Below are positions 1 to 10,267 of a stretch of DNA of 64,000 nucleotides, piece by piece. The stretch covers positions 124,001 to 188,000 of the forward strand of contig NZ_NSFT01000001.1 in NCBI RefSeq assembly GCF_002294725.1. The letters run 5' to 3'. The DNA is from Mesorhizobium sp. WSM4313 (GTDB lineage Bacteria > Pseudomonadota > Alphaproteobacteria > Rhizobiales > Rhizobiaceae). Position numbers and translations under genes: made by a program. The notes beneath the pieces are model-generated. The model was not told where the DNA came from. It saw nothing but the letters and a program-made list of their open reading frames with translations, and searched no databases. Position 1 is the first letter of the stretch. Every line of letters begins with the position of its first letter.

Positions 1-2638
1 CGAGCAGGGCGTCGGTCGCCCGCCTTTGATCTGCGCCTGTGCCTGCCCGAACTTCGCGCAGCAGATTGACCTGCAGCCGGTGGATGTCGTGCATCTGCCG
101 GCGCAGATTGTCGAAACGCCTTTTGAACATCGGAAAGCGCGCGGAAAGGTCGCCTCCCGTAAGGTCGCCGATCAGGCGTCGCGTCAGCTCGTATTCGGCC
201 GCGATGCGGGCGTGGATTCTTGCCGCCGCATCGCTGTCGGACACCAGGTCGGCATAGAGCCGTGCAATCTCCATGTCGGACTGGTAGAGCGTCTTTTCGG
301 CCTCGTCGACGATCAGGCGGAAAAAGCGCGAGTGCTCGAACATGCGGGTCAGAAGCTCGCGCCCGGCCTCGCCGCGCACCGTGACGAACGCGCTCAGCGC
401 GCTGCCGATGCCGTACCAGCCGGTCAAGAGATGTCGGTTCTGGCTCCAGGCGAACACCCATGGAATGGCGCGCAGGTCGGCAATGCCGCTGGCGCCGAAA
501 CGGCGATCCGGCCGTGAGCCCATTTTCAAGAGCGCCAGTTCGGCAACCGGGCTCGCCTGATTGAAATAATCCAGGAAGCCCGGCTCGGCCATCAATCCGG
601 CATAGGACGCCTGCGACATGCCGGCGAGCGCTTCCAGCGCTTCGTCGAACTCCGGCGATTCCTTTTGCCTGGCATCGCCGGGCGATCGGATCCCGTGCGC
701 TAGCACGGCGGCGGCGAGAACCTCAAGCTGGTTGAGGCCGGTGCCGCGATTGGCGAATTTCGACGAAACGACCTCGCCCTGCTCGGTCACCCGCATGGAT
801 CCGGCTACGGTGCCCTGCGGCTGCGCCGCGATCGCGCGGCCGGTCGGCGCGCCGCCCCGGCTGACGGAGCCGCCGCGGCCGTGAAAGAAACCGATCCTGA
901 CCTTGTGCTTGCGCCCGATCGCGGCGAGGCGCTTCTGCGCCTTTGCCAGTTCCCAATTGGAAGCCAGGAAGCCGCCGTCCTTGTTGGAATCCGAATAGCC
1001 GAGCATGATTTCCTGGCGCGCGCCGAAATCGCGCACCGTGCGCCGCACCAGCGAGACGCCGAGCAGTTCGTTCAGGATGGCAGGGGCTGCCTGCAGGTCG
1101 GCGATGGTCTCGAACAACGGCACGATCCGCAGCCTGATCGTGCCGTCGCCGCCGGGCGCGGTGGAGAGCCCGCAATATTGCGCCAGCAGATAGACCGCGA
1201 GCAGATCGTCGGCCGAGCGGGTCATGCTGAGGACGAAAGAGCCGACCGCATCGGCATCCGCGCTGGATATTTGTTCGCGGATGACAGCGAATGTCGACAG
1301 CAGTTCACCTGCCTCCGGCGAGATTTGGCTTGCCTCGATCTCCAGCCGCTCGCCCTGGCTGAGCGCCGCGCGGATGCGCGCCGACCATTGCGGCGTGCCG
1401 GCGGCGATCGGATCGGCGGCGTCTATCAGCGCAAACAGCTCGGCCAGCACGCGGTTGACGACCGTGGAGTTCTGCCGGATGTCGAGCGAGACGGTGCGGA
1501 AGCCGAAGCTTCCGACCTGCCAAATGAGCGGCTGGACGAAACGCCTGGCGACCGCGCGGCCGCCGATCGCTTCGAGGACTGATGAGAGGGCGTTGAGATC
1601 GGCGCGAAACGCCTCCGCCGAGGGGTAGGCCGCCTTGCCGCCGTCACGCGTGGCGACCAGCCGGGCCAGCAGGGCCGAAGCGAACTGGCGCAGCGGTTCG
1701 TCAGGGTTGCGGGCGGCTATCTCTTGCGCCTCTCCACTCTTATCCAGCGCTGTCTGCAGCACCGGCCTGAAGCCGGCCGGCAGCTCGATGACGTTCGTGC
1801 TGGCGCTGAGCACCGACACCAGCCGCTGCAACTGCGCCAGATACCAGCCTATGGCGGTGTTGCGGTATTCGGCCATGGCGTAGGCGGTGACTTCGGCTGT
1901 CACATTCGGATTGCCGTCGCGGTCGCCACCGATCCAGGAGGCATAGCGCATGAAGGAAGGAATTCGGATCGGCTCTCCCGGATAGTGGCGCTCGCAGGCG
2001 CTCTGAAGCTTGCCATAGAGCTGTGGCGTTGCCTCGAAGATGACTTCGCGGAAGAAATGCAGTCCCCAGGCGATCTCGCGCTCGACCGTCGGCCGCTCCA
2101 GCCGCAACTCGCCGGTCATCCACAAAAGCTCGATCTCGCTTTCCAAGTCGGCGACCAGGAGATCGCGTTCGCGCGGCGCCCAGCGCGGCTGATCGAGCTC
2201 GGTCAGCTTGCGATAGATGCGGCGGTGGATTTCCAGCACCGTGACGCGTTTGGCCTCCGTCGGATGCGCGGTCATGGTCGGGCCGACGCAAAGTTCGTCG
2301 AGCGCCGCCTGGGCTTCCGCCGCCGAGTGGCCGTTCGCCGCCATCTCGGCAATCACGCTGGCGAACGACCCAGGCACTTCGTCGGCGCCCGCGCCTTGCT
2401 CAAGCTCGCGCCGCGCCCGCATGGCAAGCAACTCGTCGACAATGGTCAGCAACTGGAACCACACGCCGCTCGCCTGGAGCGCCGGGATGCGCTGCTCGGG
2501 AGCCAGCGAGACGAGTGACCTGCGTCCGTTCAGGACCGCGGCGATCTCGGGCTCACGCGCGCTTGCGACCTGAAGCAGCAGGCGCAACAGCAGGCTGCGC
2601 TCGTCCTCACGAAACTTGATGGGTTTGCTCTGTTCCAA
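1..2638 (-). CDS. ppc: phosphoenolpyruvate carboxylase (3' end outside window)
   Basis: Carboxylates PEP to oxaloacetate in the cytoplasm. Beside malate-CoA ligase and malyl-CoA lyase it is probably the anaplerotic/serine-cycle enzyme. Reading the minus strand shows family signatures in order: TAHPTEAKRVTV near residue 140, GGDRDGNP, FFHGRGGSVSRGG and GYSDSNKDGGFLASNW. About 879 residues are present; the family runs to roughly 900-930, so only the C-terminal tail with its usual NTG end lies beyond base 1. No ATG occurs between the upstream in-frame stop and the conserved N-terminus. The best start is TTG at 2636-2638, giving a protein beginning MEQSKPIKF, with a purine-rich GGGAAAG ahead of it. 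It lies 198 bases after mtkB on the same strand, so it may have its own promoter. The call is firm; the start is less so. Confidence 0.95.
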   Translation of the reverse strand, partial: MEQSKPIKFREDERSLLLRLLLQVASAREPEIAAVLNGRRSLVSLAPEQRIPALQASGVWFQLLTIVDELLAMRARRELEQGAGADEVPGSFASVIAEMAANGHSAAEAQAALDELCVGPTMTAHPTEAKRVTVLEIHRRIYRKLTELDQPRWAPRERDLLVADLESEIELLWMTGELRLERPTVEREIAWGLHFFREVIFEATPQLYGKLQSACERHYPGEPIRIPSFMRYASWIGGDRDGNPNVTAEVTAYAMAEYRNTAIGWYLAQLQRLVSVLSASTNVIELPAGFRPVLQTALDKSGEAQEIAARNPDEPLRQFASALLARLVATRDGGKAAYPSAEAFRADLNALSSVLEAIGGRAVARRFVQPLIWQVGSFGFRTVSLDIRQNSTVVNRVLAELFALIDAADPIAAGTPQWSARIRAALSQGERLEIEASQISPEAGELLSTFAVIREQISSADADAVGSFVLSMTRSADDLLAVYLLAQYCGLSTAPGGDGTIRLRIVPLFETIADLQAAPAILNELLGVSLVRRTVRDFGARQEIMLGYSDSNKDGGFLASNWELAKAQKRLAAIGRKHKVRIGFFHGRGGSVSRGGAPTGRAIAAQPQGTVAGSMRVTEQGEVVSSKFANRGTGLNQLEVLAAAVLAHGIRSPGDARQKESPEFDEALEALAGMSQASYAGLMAEPGFLDYFNQASPVAELALLKMGSRPDRRFGASGIADLRAIPWVFAWSQNRHLLTGWYGIGSALSAFVTVRGEAGRELLTRMFEHSRFFRLIVDEAEKTLYQSDMEIARLYADLVSDSDAAARIHARIAAEYELTRRLIGDLTGGDLSARFPMFKRRFDNLRRQMHDIHRLQVNLLREVRAGTGADQRRATDALL

Positions 2639-2651
2639 AGCCGCTTTCCCG

Positions 2652-2664
2652 ATCGTCAGACGAT
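2652..2664. promoter_or_regulatory. 13-base palindrome just upstream of ppc
   Basis: ATCGTC-A-GACGAT is a perfect 6-1-6 inverted repeat ending about 14 bases before the proposed ppc start. A second short palindrome (CTGCT-A-AGCAG, 2676-2686) lies just beyond it. The position suits an operator, but no regulator is known to me for it. The rest of the 198-base gap to mtkB shows no gene. Confidence 0.25.
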
Positions 2665-2836
2665 TTGCCGCCGCGCTGCTAAGCAGTTGTTTTCAGGCAA
2701 TTCCCGGACGGCCGCAGCGCACGTTTCCTGGGATTGCCCTTCATAGGGCAGCGCCGAGCGCACGGGCCGACGACCGTCGAGGAGGCCGGCCCGAAACAGG
2801 CTTCACATCCTGTCGCGATTCTCGCCTGGTCGGCCG

Positions 2837-3736
<900 letters not shown>

Positions 3737-3749
3737 TTCTCGACCTCCC

Positions 3750-4937
3750 TCAGGCTGCTTTTTTGTTCTTGGCGGCTTCGCGCCAGGCGGCGACGGCCTT
3801 TTCGGCGGCTTCGGCCAGCGTGTCGGCGACGATCACCGCCTCACCGGAATCGGCCAGGATCTTGCGGCCTTCCTCGACCTTGGTGCCGGAAAGGCGCACC
3901 ACCAGAGGGACGTCGACGCCGACCTCGCGGATCGCCTTGATGACGCCTTCCGCCACCCAGTCGCAGCGGTTGATGCCCGCGAAGATGTTGACCAGGATGG
4001 TCTCGACATTCTTGTCGCCGAGCACGGCGCGGAAGGATTTCGCAACACGCTCGGGCGAGGCGCCGCCGCCGATGTCGAGGAAGTTGGCCGGCTCGCCGCC
4101 GGCGATCTTGATCATGTCCATCGTCGCCATGGCGAGGCCAGCACCGTTGATGATGCAGCCGATATTGCCGTCGAGCCCGACATAGGAGAGGCCGCGGTCG
4201 CTGGCGAAAGTCTCGCGCGGATCTTCCTGGCTCTTGTCGCGCAGCTCGGAAATTTCCGGGCGGCGAAACAGCGCGTTCTCGTCGAACGACATCTTGGCGT
4301 CGAGCGCGACGAGGCTGCCGTCGCGCGTCACCACCAGCGGATTGATCTCCAGCATCGAGGCGTCGTAGTCGCGGAACACCTGGTAGCAGCCGAGGATGGT
4401 TTCGGTCGCCTTGCCGATCAGGTTGCTCTCGAGCCCGAGGCCGAAGGCGATCTCGCGCGCCTGGAAGCCCTGCATGCCGACGCCCGGATCGACGGTGGCG
4501 CGGATGATGGAATCAGGTTTTCTCTCGGAGATTTCTTCGATCTCCATGCCGCCGGCGGCCGACGCCACGATCATGACCCGCTCTTCCTTGCGGTCGAGGA
4601 CGAAGCCGAGATAGAGCTCCTGCGCGATGTCGACGGCCTCCTCGAGATAAAGGCGCGAGATCAGCTTGCCGCGGGGGCCGGTCTGCTGGGTCACCAGCTT
4701 GCGCCCGAGCATGGCTTCTGCCGCGTTGGAGATCTCCTCGTCGTTCGAGCAGAGCTTGATGCCGCCGGCCTTGCCGCGCGCGCCGGAGTGAACCTGCGCC
4801 TTCAGCACCCATTTGGCGCCGCCGATCTCCCTGGCACGATAGGTCGCCTGTTCGGGGCTGTAGGCGAGGCCGCCGCGCGGCACATGCACGCCGTGGCGGG
4901 CAAGCAGTTCCTTGGCCTGGTATTCGTGGATGTCCAT
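3750..4937 (-). CDS. mtkA: malate-CoA ligase (malate thiokinase) beta subunit
   Basis: ATP-grasp subunit that pairs with the alpha subunit encoded 13 bases downstream. About 395 residues, SucC-like. It begins [17 protein letters not shown], followed by the ATP-grasp fold. The C-terminal ligase domain contains [28 protein letters not shown] and [13 protein letters not shown], all typical of the family. Two ATG codons are adjacent. The second (4935-4937) is chosen because it gives the standard MDIHEYQ start and five bases from the GGAGG; the first would leave only two. It sits 19 bases after the mcl stop codon, inside a tight sga-mcl-mtkA-mtkB operon. Confidence 0.88.
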   Translation of the reverse strand: MDIHEYQAKELLARHGVHVPRGGLAYSPEQATYRAREIGGAKWVLKAQVHSGARGKAGGIKLCSNDEEISNAAEAMLGRKLVTQQTGPRGKLISRLYLEEAVDIAQELYLGFVLDRKEERVMIVASAAGGMEIEEISERKPDSIIRATVDPGVGMQGFQAREIAFGLGLESNLIGKATETILGCYQVFRDYDASMLEINPLVVTRDGSLVALDAKMSFDENALFRRPEISELRDKSQEDPRETFASDRGLSYVGLDGNIGCIINGAGLAMATMDMIKIAGGEPANFLDIGGGASPERVAKSFRAVLGDKNVETILVNIFAGINRCDWVAEGVIKAIREVGVDVPLVVRLSGTKVEEGRKILADSGEAVIVADTLAEAAEKAVAAWREAAKNKKAA

Positions 4938-4956
4938 CATGTCCTCCCAGTAATTT

Positions 4957-5919
4957 TTAGTGCGCCGCGCTATGCGCCTGGCCGGCGCGCTCGATCGCCT
5001 CGCTCACCACCAGCACGTTGCGCGCCATGCGCTCCGACGCCGCGTCGATCATCTTGCCGTCGAGCGCCGCCGCGCCCTTGCCGAGCGCCTCGGCCTCCTT
5101 CAGCACCTCGAGGATACGCCTGGCCCGCGTGACTTCTTTCTCCGGCGGCGAGAACACATCGTTGGCCAAGGCGATCTGCGAAGGGTGGATCGCCCATTTG
5201 CCTTCGATGCCGAGCGCCGCGGCACGCCTCGCGGCCGCGTTGTAGCCCTCCGGATCGGAGAAATCGCCGAATGGACCGTCGATCGCGCGCAGGCCATAGG
5301 CGCGGCAGGCGACCGTCATGCGCGACAGGGCGAAATGCCACTGGTCGCCGGGATAGTCGGGATTGAGGCCGCCGATGTTGACGGTGCGCGCCTTGTTGGA
5401 CGCGGCATAGTCGGCGACGCCGAAATGCATGGCTTCCAGCCGCCCGGGCGTGGCGGCGATCGCCTCGACATTGGCCATGCCAAGCGCCGTCTCGATCAAT
5501 GCCTCGAGGCCGACACGGGTCTTGAAACCCTTGGCCATCTCGATCTGATTGACCATGGCCTCGACCATATAGAGGTCGGCCGGCACGCCGACCTTCGGCA
5601 CCAGGATCGTGTCCAGCCGGTCGCCGGCCTGCTCCATGACGTCGACGACGTCGCGGTACATGTAATGCGTGTCGAGGCCGTTGATGCGCACCGAGACGGT
5701 CTTGCCCTTGGCGCGCCAGTCGATGTCGTTCAGTGCCTGGATGATATTCTTGCGGGCGCGCTCCTTGTCGGGCGGCGCCACCGCATCCTCGATGTCGAGG
5801 AAGACGAAGTCGGCGGCGCTGTTGGCCGCCTTGTCGATCATCTCCGGGCTGGAGCCCGGCACGGCGAGCTCGCTGCGCTGCAGCCTCAGCTTCTTCAGAT
5901 GGTTGATGGTGTGGCTCAT
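4957..5919 (-). CDS. mcl: malyl-CoA lyase (CitE/HpcH family)
   Basis: Cleaves malyl-CoA to glyoxylate and acetyl-CoA, closing the serine cycle after malate-CoA ligase. 320 residues, a TIM-barrel of the HpcH/HpaI-CitE family. Visible signatures are [13 protein letters not shown] (CoA/phosphate region), [12 protein letters not shown] (divalent-metal and substrate Asp/Glu), [22 protein letters not shown] and [12 protein letters not shown] near the C-terminus. The start is ATG after GAGGAGCGCACC, a good ribosome site. It begins 10 bases after sga ends. Citrate-lyase-beta-like paralogues with other acyl-CoA substrates exist, so specificity rests mainly on context. Confidence 0.87.
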   Translation of the reverse strand: MSHTINHLKKLRLQRSELAVPGSSPEMIDKAANSAADFVFLDIEDAVAPPDKERARKNIIQALNDIDWRAKGKTVSVRINGLDTHYMYRDVVDVMEQAGDRLDTILVPKVGVPADLYMVEAMVNQIEMAKGFKTRVGLEALIETALGMANVEAIAATPGRLEAMHFGVADYAASNKARTVNIGGLNPDYPGDQWHFALSRMTVACRAYGLRAIDGPFGDFSDPEGYNAAARRAAALGIEGKWAIHPSQIALANDVFSPPEKEVTRARRILEVLKEAEALGKGAAALDGKMIDAASERMARNVLVVSEAIERAGQAHSAAH

Positions 5920-5929
5920 GGTGCGCTCC

Positions 5930-7120
5930 TCACGCCGCTCTGGCGACAGGCACGTCGGCCGTGCGGCGGAAATGCTCGATTGCCGCCGCCACGCCCGAGC
6001 CGGGCGCCAGGCGCACGCCGCAATCGAGCAGCGCCATTTCGGCCGCCGACAGCGAGGCCAGCACCATCACCTCGTTCAGCCAGCCGAGATGGCCAATGCG
6101 GAAGACTTTGCCGGCCACCTTGTTGAGGCCGCCGCCGAGGGAGGTGTTGTATTGCTGGTAGGCGCGCTTGACGACATTGGCGCTGTCGATGCCTTCCGGC
6201 ACCAGGATGGCGCTGACCGTGTCGGAGTGCCATTGCGGTGTCTTGGCGCAGAGCTTCAGGCCCCAGGCGTCGACGGCCTTGCGCACGCCCTCGGCTAGGC
6301 GATGGTGGCGGGCGAAGATGTTCTCCAACCCTTCCTCGGCAATCAGGTCGAGCGAAGCGCGCAGGCCGCGCAGCAACTGGGTGGCCGGCGTATAGGGGAA
6401 ATAGCCCGCGTCATTGGCGCGGATCATGTCCTCAAAGGAAAAGTAGCAGTGCCGGTGTGTCGCTACCCGCGAAGCGGCAAGCGCCTTCTTGCTGACCGAC
6501 AGGAAGCCGAGGCCGGCCGGCAGCATGAAGCCTTTCTGCGAACCGCTGACGGCGCAATCGACGCCCCATTCCTCCTGGCGGAAGTCGATCGAGCCGATCG
6601 AGGAAACGCCGTCGACGAAGAGAAGGGCAGGATGGTTCGCCGCGTCGAGCGCGGCGCGGCAGCCGGCGACGTCGCTGGTGACGCCGGTCGCGGTCTCGTT
6701 CTGGGTGCAAAAGACAGCCTTGATGCGGTGCGCCTTGTCGGCCCGAAGCTTCTCGGCATAGAGCTCGAGCGGGACGCCAGTGCCCCATTCGCAATCGATG
6801 ACATCGACATCGAAGCCGAGCCGCTCGGCCATGTCGACCCACAGATGGGAGAATTGGCCGAAGCGCGACATCAACACCCTGTCGCCGGGGCTGAGCACAT
6901 TGGTCATCGCCGCCTCCCAGGCGCCGGTGCCCGAGGAGGGGTAGATGAAGACGCGGCCGGTCTCGTTCTTGAAGACCTTTTTGATGTCCTCGAACAGCGG
7001 TAGCGTCAGGTTGGGGAAGGAGGAGGCGCGCATATCCTCCATTGGGAGGTTCATGGCTTGCCGGACCTGTTCGGGAATGTTGGTGGGCCCCGGGATGAAA
7101 AGATGCGTGAACCCAGCCAT
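5930..7120 (-). CDS. sgaA: serine-glyoxylate aminotransferase
   Basis: PLP enzyme transferring the amino group of serine to glyoxylate, giving hydroxypyruvate and glycine. 396 residues, class V aminotransferase, the usual length. It opens MAGFTHLFIPGPTNIPEQVR. It has SSGTGAWEAAMTN for the cofactor phosphate, FVDGVSSIGSIDFRQEEW for the aspartate that pairs with PLP, and SGSQKGFMLPAGLGF with the Schiff-base lysine. ATG start with a strong GGAGGAG. First gene of the sga-mcl-mtkA-mtkB unit, so its 121-base upstream gap probably holds the operon promoter. Alanine-glyoxylate aminotransferase is a close alternative; the serine-cycle neighbours favour the serine enzyme. Confidence 0.9.
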   Translation of the reverse strand: MAGFTHLFIPGPTNIPEQVRQAMNLPMEDMRASSFPNLTLPLFEDIKKVFKNETGRVFIYPSSGTGAWEAAMTNVLSPGDRVLMSRFGQFSHLWVDMAERLGFDVDVIDCEWGTGVPLELYAEKLRADKAHRIKAVFCTQNETATGVTSDVAGCRAALDAANHPALLFVDGVSSIGSIDFRQEEWGVDCAVSGSQKGFMLPAGLGFLSVSKKALAASRVATHRHCYFSFEDMIRANDAGYFPYTPATQLLRGLRASLDLIAEEGLENIFARHHRLAEGVRKAVDAWGLKLCAKTPQWHSDTVSAILVPEGIDSANVVKRAYQQYNTSLGGGLNKVAGKVFRIGHLGWLNEVMVLASLSAAEMALLDCGVRLAPGSGVAAAIEHFRRTADVPVARAA

Positions 7121-7192
7121 GCGCGAAACTCCTCCGATCGTTGGGATAGTGGAGGCAGTTTCGTTTCGATGAGGCCTTGCAACAACACCTTG

Positions 7193-7249
7193 CCGGGTAA
7201 GTTGTTGGCCCTTGCGGGTGGGATGATCCTACCCGGTCGGCCTACCCGA
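7193..7249. promoter_or_regulatory. repeated TACCCG/CGGGTA motifs in the gap before sga
   Basis: Three copies of a TACCCG core occur within 57 bases: CCGGGTA at 7193-7199 and TACCCGG at 7230-7236, then TACCCGA at 7243-7249 overlapping the luxR stop codon. An imperfect 19-base palindrome with arms GGGT.GGAT and ATCC.ACCC spans 7216-7234. They lie upstream of the serine-cycle operon and downstream of the regulator gene. They could be operator sites or part of the regulator's terminator. The assignment is inference from position. Confidence 0.3.
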
Positions 7250-7913
7250 TAGGCGATTTGGAAGTGCGGCGTTTTTCGCTCGAATAGAGCGCGACGGCCA
7301 TGGCGCGGTTGCGGACGTCCAGCTTGTCGTAGAGATTCTTCAGGTGATACTTCACCGTGTTCTCGGAAATCCCGGTCCGCGTTGCGATCTGCAAATTGGT
7401 CCAGCCGTCGGAAAGCACCGCCAGCAACTCGCGCTCGCGCACGGTGAGCCTGGACAACGGTGTGTCGTTGACCTTGTTGATATCGATATAGGGAATGCAG
7501 ATGCGCCCGTGGGCGACCGCCAGGATCGTCTCGAAGATGACCGGCGGATCGTCGAACTGGAAGCAGTACCCTTGAGCGCCCAGGCGCACGCATTGCTTCA
7601 GGATGCCGATGTCGTGGTCGTTTGAGAAGATCGCGATGCGAACGCCAAGCTCGCGACTCTGGACTTCCGTAAGCACATCGGCGCCGTCCATGTCGGCGAG
7701 CTTCCAGCCGACGACGGCGACATCGAATGTCGTGGCGGCGGCCAGTTCCAGGAATTGCGCGCCGCTGTGCACGACACCGAGCAAATCGAAACGGCCGTCG
7801 CATTCCAGCATCTCGCGTAGAGCCGAAACGACGAAAGGATTGCGCTCGGCAACGACCACGCGAACGCGCCGCTCGGCATTGCCCTCGTTCGTCTTTGCGG
7901 ACTTGATGTTCAA
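7242..7913 (-). CDS. LuxR/NarL-type regulator with a degenerate receiver domain
   Basis: 223 residues in NarL layout: receiver-like domain about 17-135 and a C-terminal LuxR helix-turn-helix about 154-212 (LTVRERELLAVLSDG, then ISENTVKYHLKNLYDKL). The receiver keeps its general pattern but not its chemistry. The acidic pair after strand 1 is Glu23-Arg24. The residue at the phospho-acceptor aspartate position is Gly69 (VAVVGWKLADMDG). The usual lysine near 119 is Gln (GYCFQF). Phosphorelay control is therefore unlikely. No histidine kinase is adjacent. It lies directly upstream of the serine-cycle operon on the same strand and is the likely local regulator. The fold call is firm; the target is inferred. 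Confidence 0.88.
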   Translation of the reverse strand: MNIKSAKTNEGNAERRVRVVVAERNPFVVSALREMLECDGRFDLLGVVHSGAQFLELAAATTFDVAVVGWKLADMDGADVLTEVQSRELGVRIAIFSNDHDIGILKQCVRLGAQGYCFQFDDPPVIFETILAVAHGRICIPYIDINKVNDTPLSRLTVRERELLAVLSDGWTNLQIATRTGISENTVKYHLKNLYDKLDVRNRAMAVALYSSEKRRTSKSPIG

Positions 7914-8194
7914 GGCCAGCGTTGTCCTCGGAGCGATTGGCGATGCGCTGATCCTGCTGGATCATGCATCATGACAATTCTGCCTCAATAGGGAAGGGGT
8001 GCTCTTTCCCCAGCGACATGCGCTGTCGCGCCCGCTGAAGCCATTGCCACACCTGCGGCTGCGCTCCACGCTACTTCCGGGAGGTTGCGAGGCGAAGGCG
8101 ACCGTCACATTTCCTTGGCTATTCCACGCGCTAGAGCGACATCTTTCCAAGACGAATCCTATTGCCGCGCTATCTGCCGCACAGGGTTTGGATT

Positions 8195-8234
8195 TTCCGA
8201 AAAGCGGTTTCCCCTTTTCGGGATCATGCACTAG
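8195..8234. repeat. short palindromic intergenic repeat
   Basis: A hairpin with arms CCGAAAAGCGG and CCCCTTTTCGG (10 of 11 positions pair), followed by GATCATGC and CTAG. I recall closely similar GATCATGC-plus-hairpin sequences as dispersed intergenic repeats in Mesorhizobium and relatives; that is memory, not a search. It sits in the 357-base gap between the divergent luxR-type gene and mgtE. The rest of the gap shows no gene; the mgtE ribosome site is at its right end. A related hairpin lies at 33905-33953. Confidence 0.6.
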
Positions 8235-8270
8235 ACCTCGTTTGGGGATTCCTCGTTGCGGGAGGCGCTG

Positions 8271-9689
8271 GTGGAAGGCCAGGACACACAGACGACCGAC
8301 GCCGCGCCCGCCGAGGAGCGCCACGCCGACATCTATGGCGAGGACGGCGCGGTGCGCGCCTCCTTCCTTGCCCAGATCGGCGCGGCGATCGCCGACCGCG
8401 ACACGATCACCCTTAAGCGCGAGGTCGATGACCTGCACCAGTCGGAGCTCGGCGACGTGCTGGAGGCGCTTCATCCCGAACAGCGCCGCGCGCTCGTGGA
8501 GTTGCTCGGTTCCGATTTCGACTTCTCCGCGCTGACCGAAGTCGACGAGGCGATCCGCCTCGACATCGTCGACAATCTGCCCAATGCGCAGATCGCGCAG
8601 GCGGTGCAGGAGCTGGATTCCGACGACGCGGTCTACATCCTCGAGGACTTAGAGAAGGAAGACCAGGACGAAATCCTGTCGCAACTGCCTTTCACCGAGC
8701 GCATCAGGCTCAGGCGCGCGCTCGACTATCCGGAAGAGACCGCCGGCCGGCGCATGCAGACGGAGTTTGTCGCCGTGCCGCCGTTCTGGACCATCGGCCA
8801 GACCATCGACTACATGCGCGAGGACAGAAACCTGCCCGAGCGCTTCAGCCAGATCTTCGTCATCGACCCTAGCTTCAAGCTGCTCGGCGCCATCGATCTC
8901 GACCAGATCCTGCGCAACAAGCGGGCGGTCAAGGTCGAGGACGTCATGCATGAGACACTGCATGCGATCTCGGCCACGATGGACCAGGAAGAGGCGGCGC
9001 GCGAGTTCGAGCAGTACAATTTGCTCTCCGCCGCCGTGGTCGACGAGAACGGGCGGCTGGTCGGCGTGCTCACCATCGACGACGTGGTCGACGTCATCCA
9101 GGAAGAGGCGGAAGAAGACCTTTTGCGCATGGGCGGCGTCGGCGATGAAGAACTGTCCGACACGGTGCTCGCCACCTCGCGCTCGCGCGTGCCCTGGCTG
9201 CTGGTCAACCTTGTGACCGCCTTCCTCGCGGCTTCGGTCATCGGCCTGTTCGACCGCACCATCGAGCATGTGGTGGCGCTGGCGGTGCTGATGCCGATCG
9301 TCGCCGGGATGGGCGGCAATGCCGGCTCGCAGACCATGACCGTCACCGTGCGCGCGCTGGCGACCAGGGACCTCGATATCTACAACGCCGCCCGCATCAT
9401 CCGCCGCGAGCTCGGTGTCGGTTTCGTCAACGGGGTGGTGTTTGCCGTGCTCATCGGCATGGTTGCCGGTTTCTGGTTCCGCGATCCCAATCTGGGCGGC
9501 ATCATCGCGGCGGCGATGATCATCAACATGTTCGCGGCCGCCTTGGCAGGGATTCTCATCCCCCTGCTGCTTGACCGTTTCAAGATCGACCCGGCCGTGG
9601 CCTCCGCCGTCTTCGTCACCACCGTCACCGACGTCGTCGGCTTCTTTGCTTTCCTTGGCTTGGCTACCTGGTGGTTCAGCATTCGCTAA
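8271..9689 (+). CDS. mgtE: magnesium transporter MgtE
   Basis: Inner-membrane Mg2+ channel gated by cytoplasmic Mg2+. About 472 residues. An N-terminal helical MgtE_N domain (about 25-130) and two CBS domains (about 140-265, with LVGVLTIDDVVDVIQEEAEED) are followed by five membrane segments. The conserved MGGNAGSQ signature that lines the pore begins the second membrane region. The start chosen is GTG at 8271-8273 because GGGAGG lies five bases before it. An in-frame TTG at 8256 has no comparable ribosome site. Divergent from the LuxR-type gene; no functional link to it is evident. Confidence 0.93.
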   Translation: MEGQDTQTTDAAPAEERHADIYGEDGAVRASFLAQIGAAIADRDTITLKREVDDLHQSELGDVLEALHPEQRRALVELLGSDFDFSALTEVDEAIRLDIVDNLPNAQIAQAVQELDSDDAVYILEDLEKEDQDEILSQLPFTERIRLRRALDYPEETAGRRMQTEFVAVPPFWTIGQTIDYMREDRNLPERFSQIFVIDPSFKLLGAIDLDQILRNKRAVKVEDVMHETLHAISATMDQEEAAREFEQYNLLSAAVVDENGRLVGVLTIDDVVDVIQEEAEEDLLRMGGVGDEELSDTVLATSRSRVPWLLVNLVTAFLAASVIGLFDRTIEHVVALAVLMPIVAGMGGNAGSQTMTVTVRALATRDLDIYNAARIIRRELGVGFVNGVVFAVLIGMVAGFWFRDPNLGGIIAAAMIINMFAAALAGILIPLLLDRFKIDPAVASAVFVTTVTDVVGFFAFLGLATWWFSIR

Positions 9690-9832
9690 AGCAATGAAGC
9701 GCCGTTAATTGACTTTTACGTAAGTGCCGTGCGAGGGTTGCCGCGGGGTCACGTGCCGATTCCGGCGCTGGATGGGTATCATCGGAGGGAAGGGCGACGC
9801 TTCAAGCGCGATGCCCGGGCTTGGGAGCGGGA

Positions 9833-10219
9833 ATGCGGGAATATTACACGATCACCGAGCTGACGCGCGAGTTCGACGTGTCAACGCGGACATTGCGTTT
9901 TTACGAGGACGAGGGGCTGGTGCAGCCGGTAAGGCGCGGCCGCACGCGGCTGTTTCGGCCTTCCGACCGGCATCTCATCCGCCAGATCATGCGGGGAAAA
10001 AGGCTCGGCTTCTCGATCAACGAGATCCGCGAGATCATTCAGATGTACAAGGAGCCGCCCGGCGAGGTCGGCCAGCTCAAGCTGATGATCAAGCGCATCG
10101 AGGAGAAGCGCGAGGACCTGCGCCAGAAAAGGCGTGACCTGGAAGAGACGCTGACCGAGTTGGACCAGGCCGAGGAGTCCTGCGTGGAGCGGCTGGCCGA
10201 GCTGGGCGTGAATACCTGA
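9833..10219 (+). CDS. MerR-family regulator
   Basis: 128 residues. The N-terminal winged helix (YYTITELTREFDVSTRTLRFYEDEGLVQP) is followed by the second helix pair (GRTRLFRPSDRHLIRQIMRGKRLGFSINEIREI) and a long C-terminal coiled coil (about 80-120), the MerR dimer arm. There is only one cysteine in the C-terminal part (ESCVERL), so metal sensing of the classical MerR type is unlikely. The layout resembles rhizobial MerR regulators of leucine/acyl-CoA catabolism (LiuR-like), but no such genes are adjacent. ATG start with GGGAGCGGG upstream. It is preceded by a 143-base gap after mgtE with no visible gene. Confidence 0.85.
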   Translation: MREYYTITELTREFDVSTRTLRFYEDEGLVQPVRRGRTRLFRPSDRHLIRQIMRGKRLGFSINEIREIIQMYKEPPGEVGQLKLMIKRIEEKREDLRQKRRDLEETLTELDQAEESCVERLAELGVNT

Positions 10220-10267
10220 TGGCACCTGTCATAGCGGACCTTGGTGATTAGCCGAAGCGTTCCGAAC

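Noticed and set aside
1..2638. Frameshifted or broken ppc
   Set aside because: Reading the minus strand gives one uninterrupted frame with all PEP carboxylase motifs; only the window edge and a TTG start make it look incomplete.
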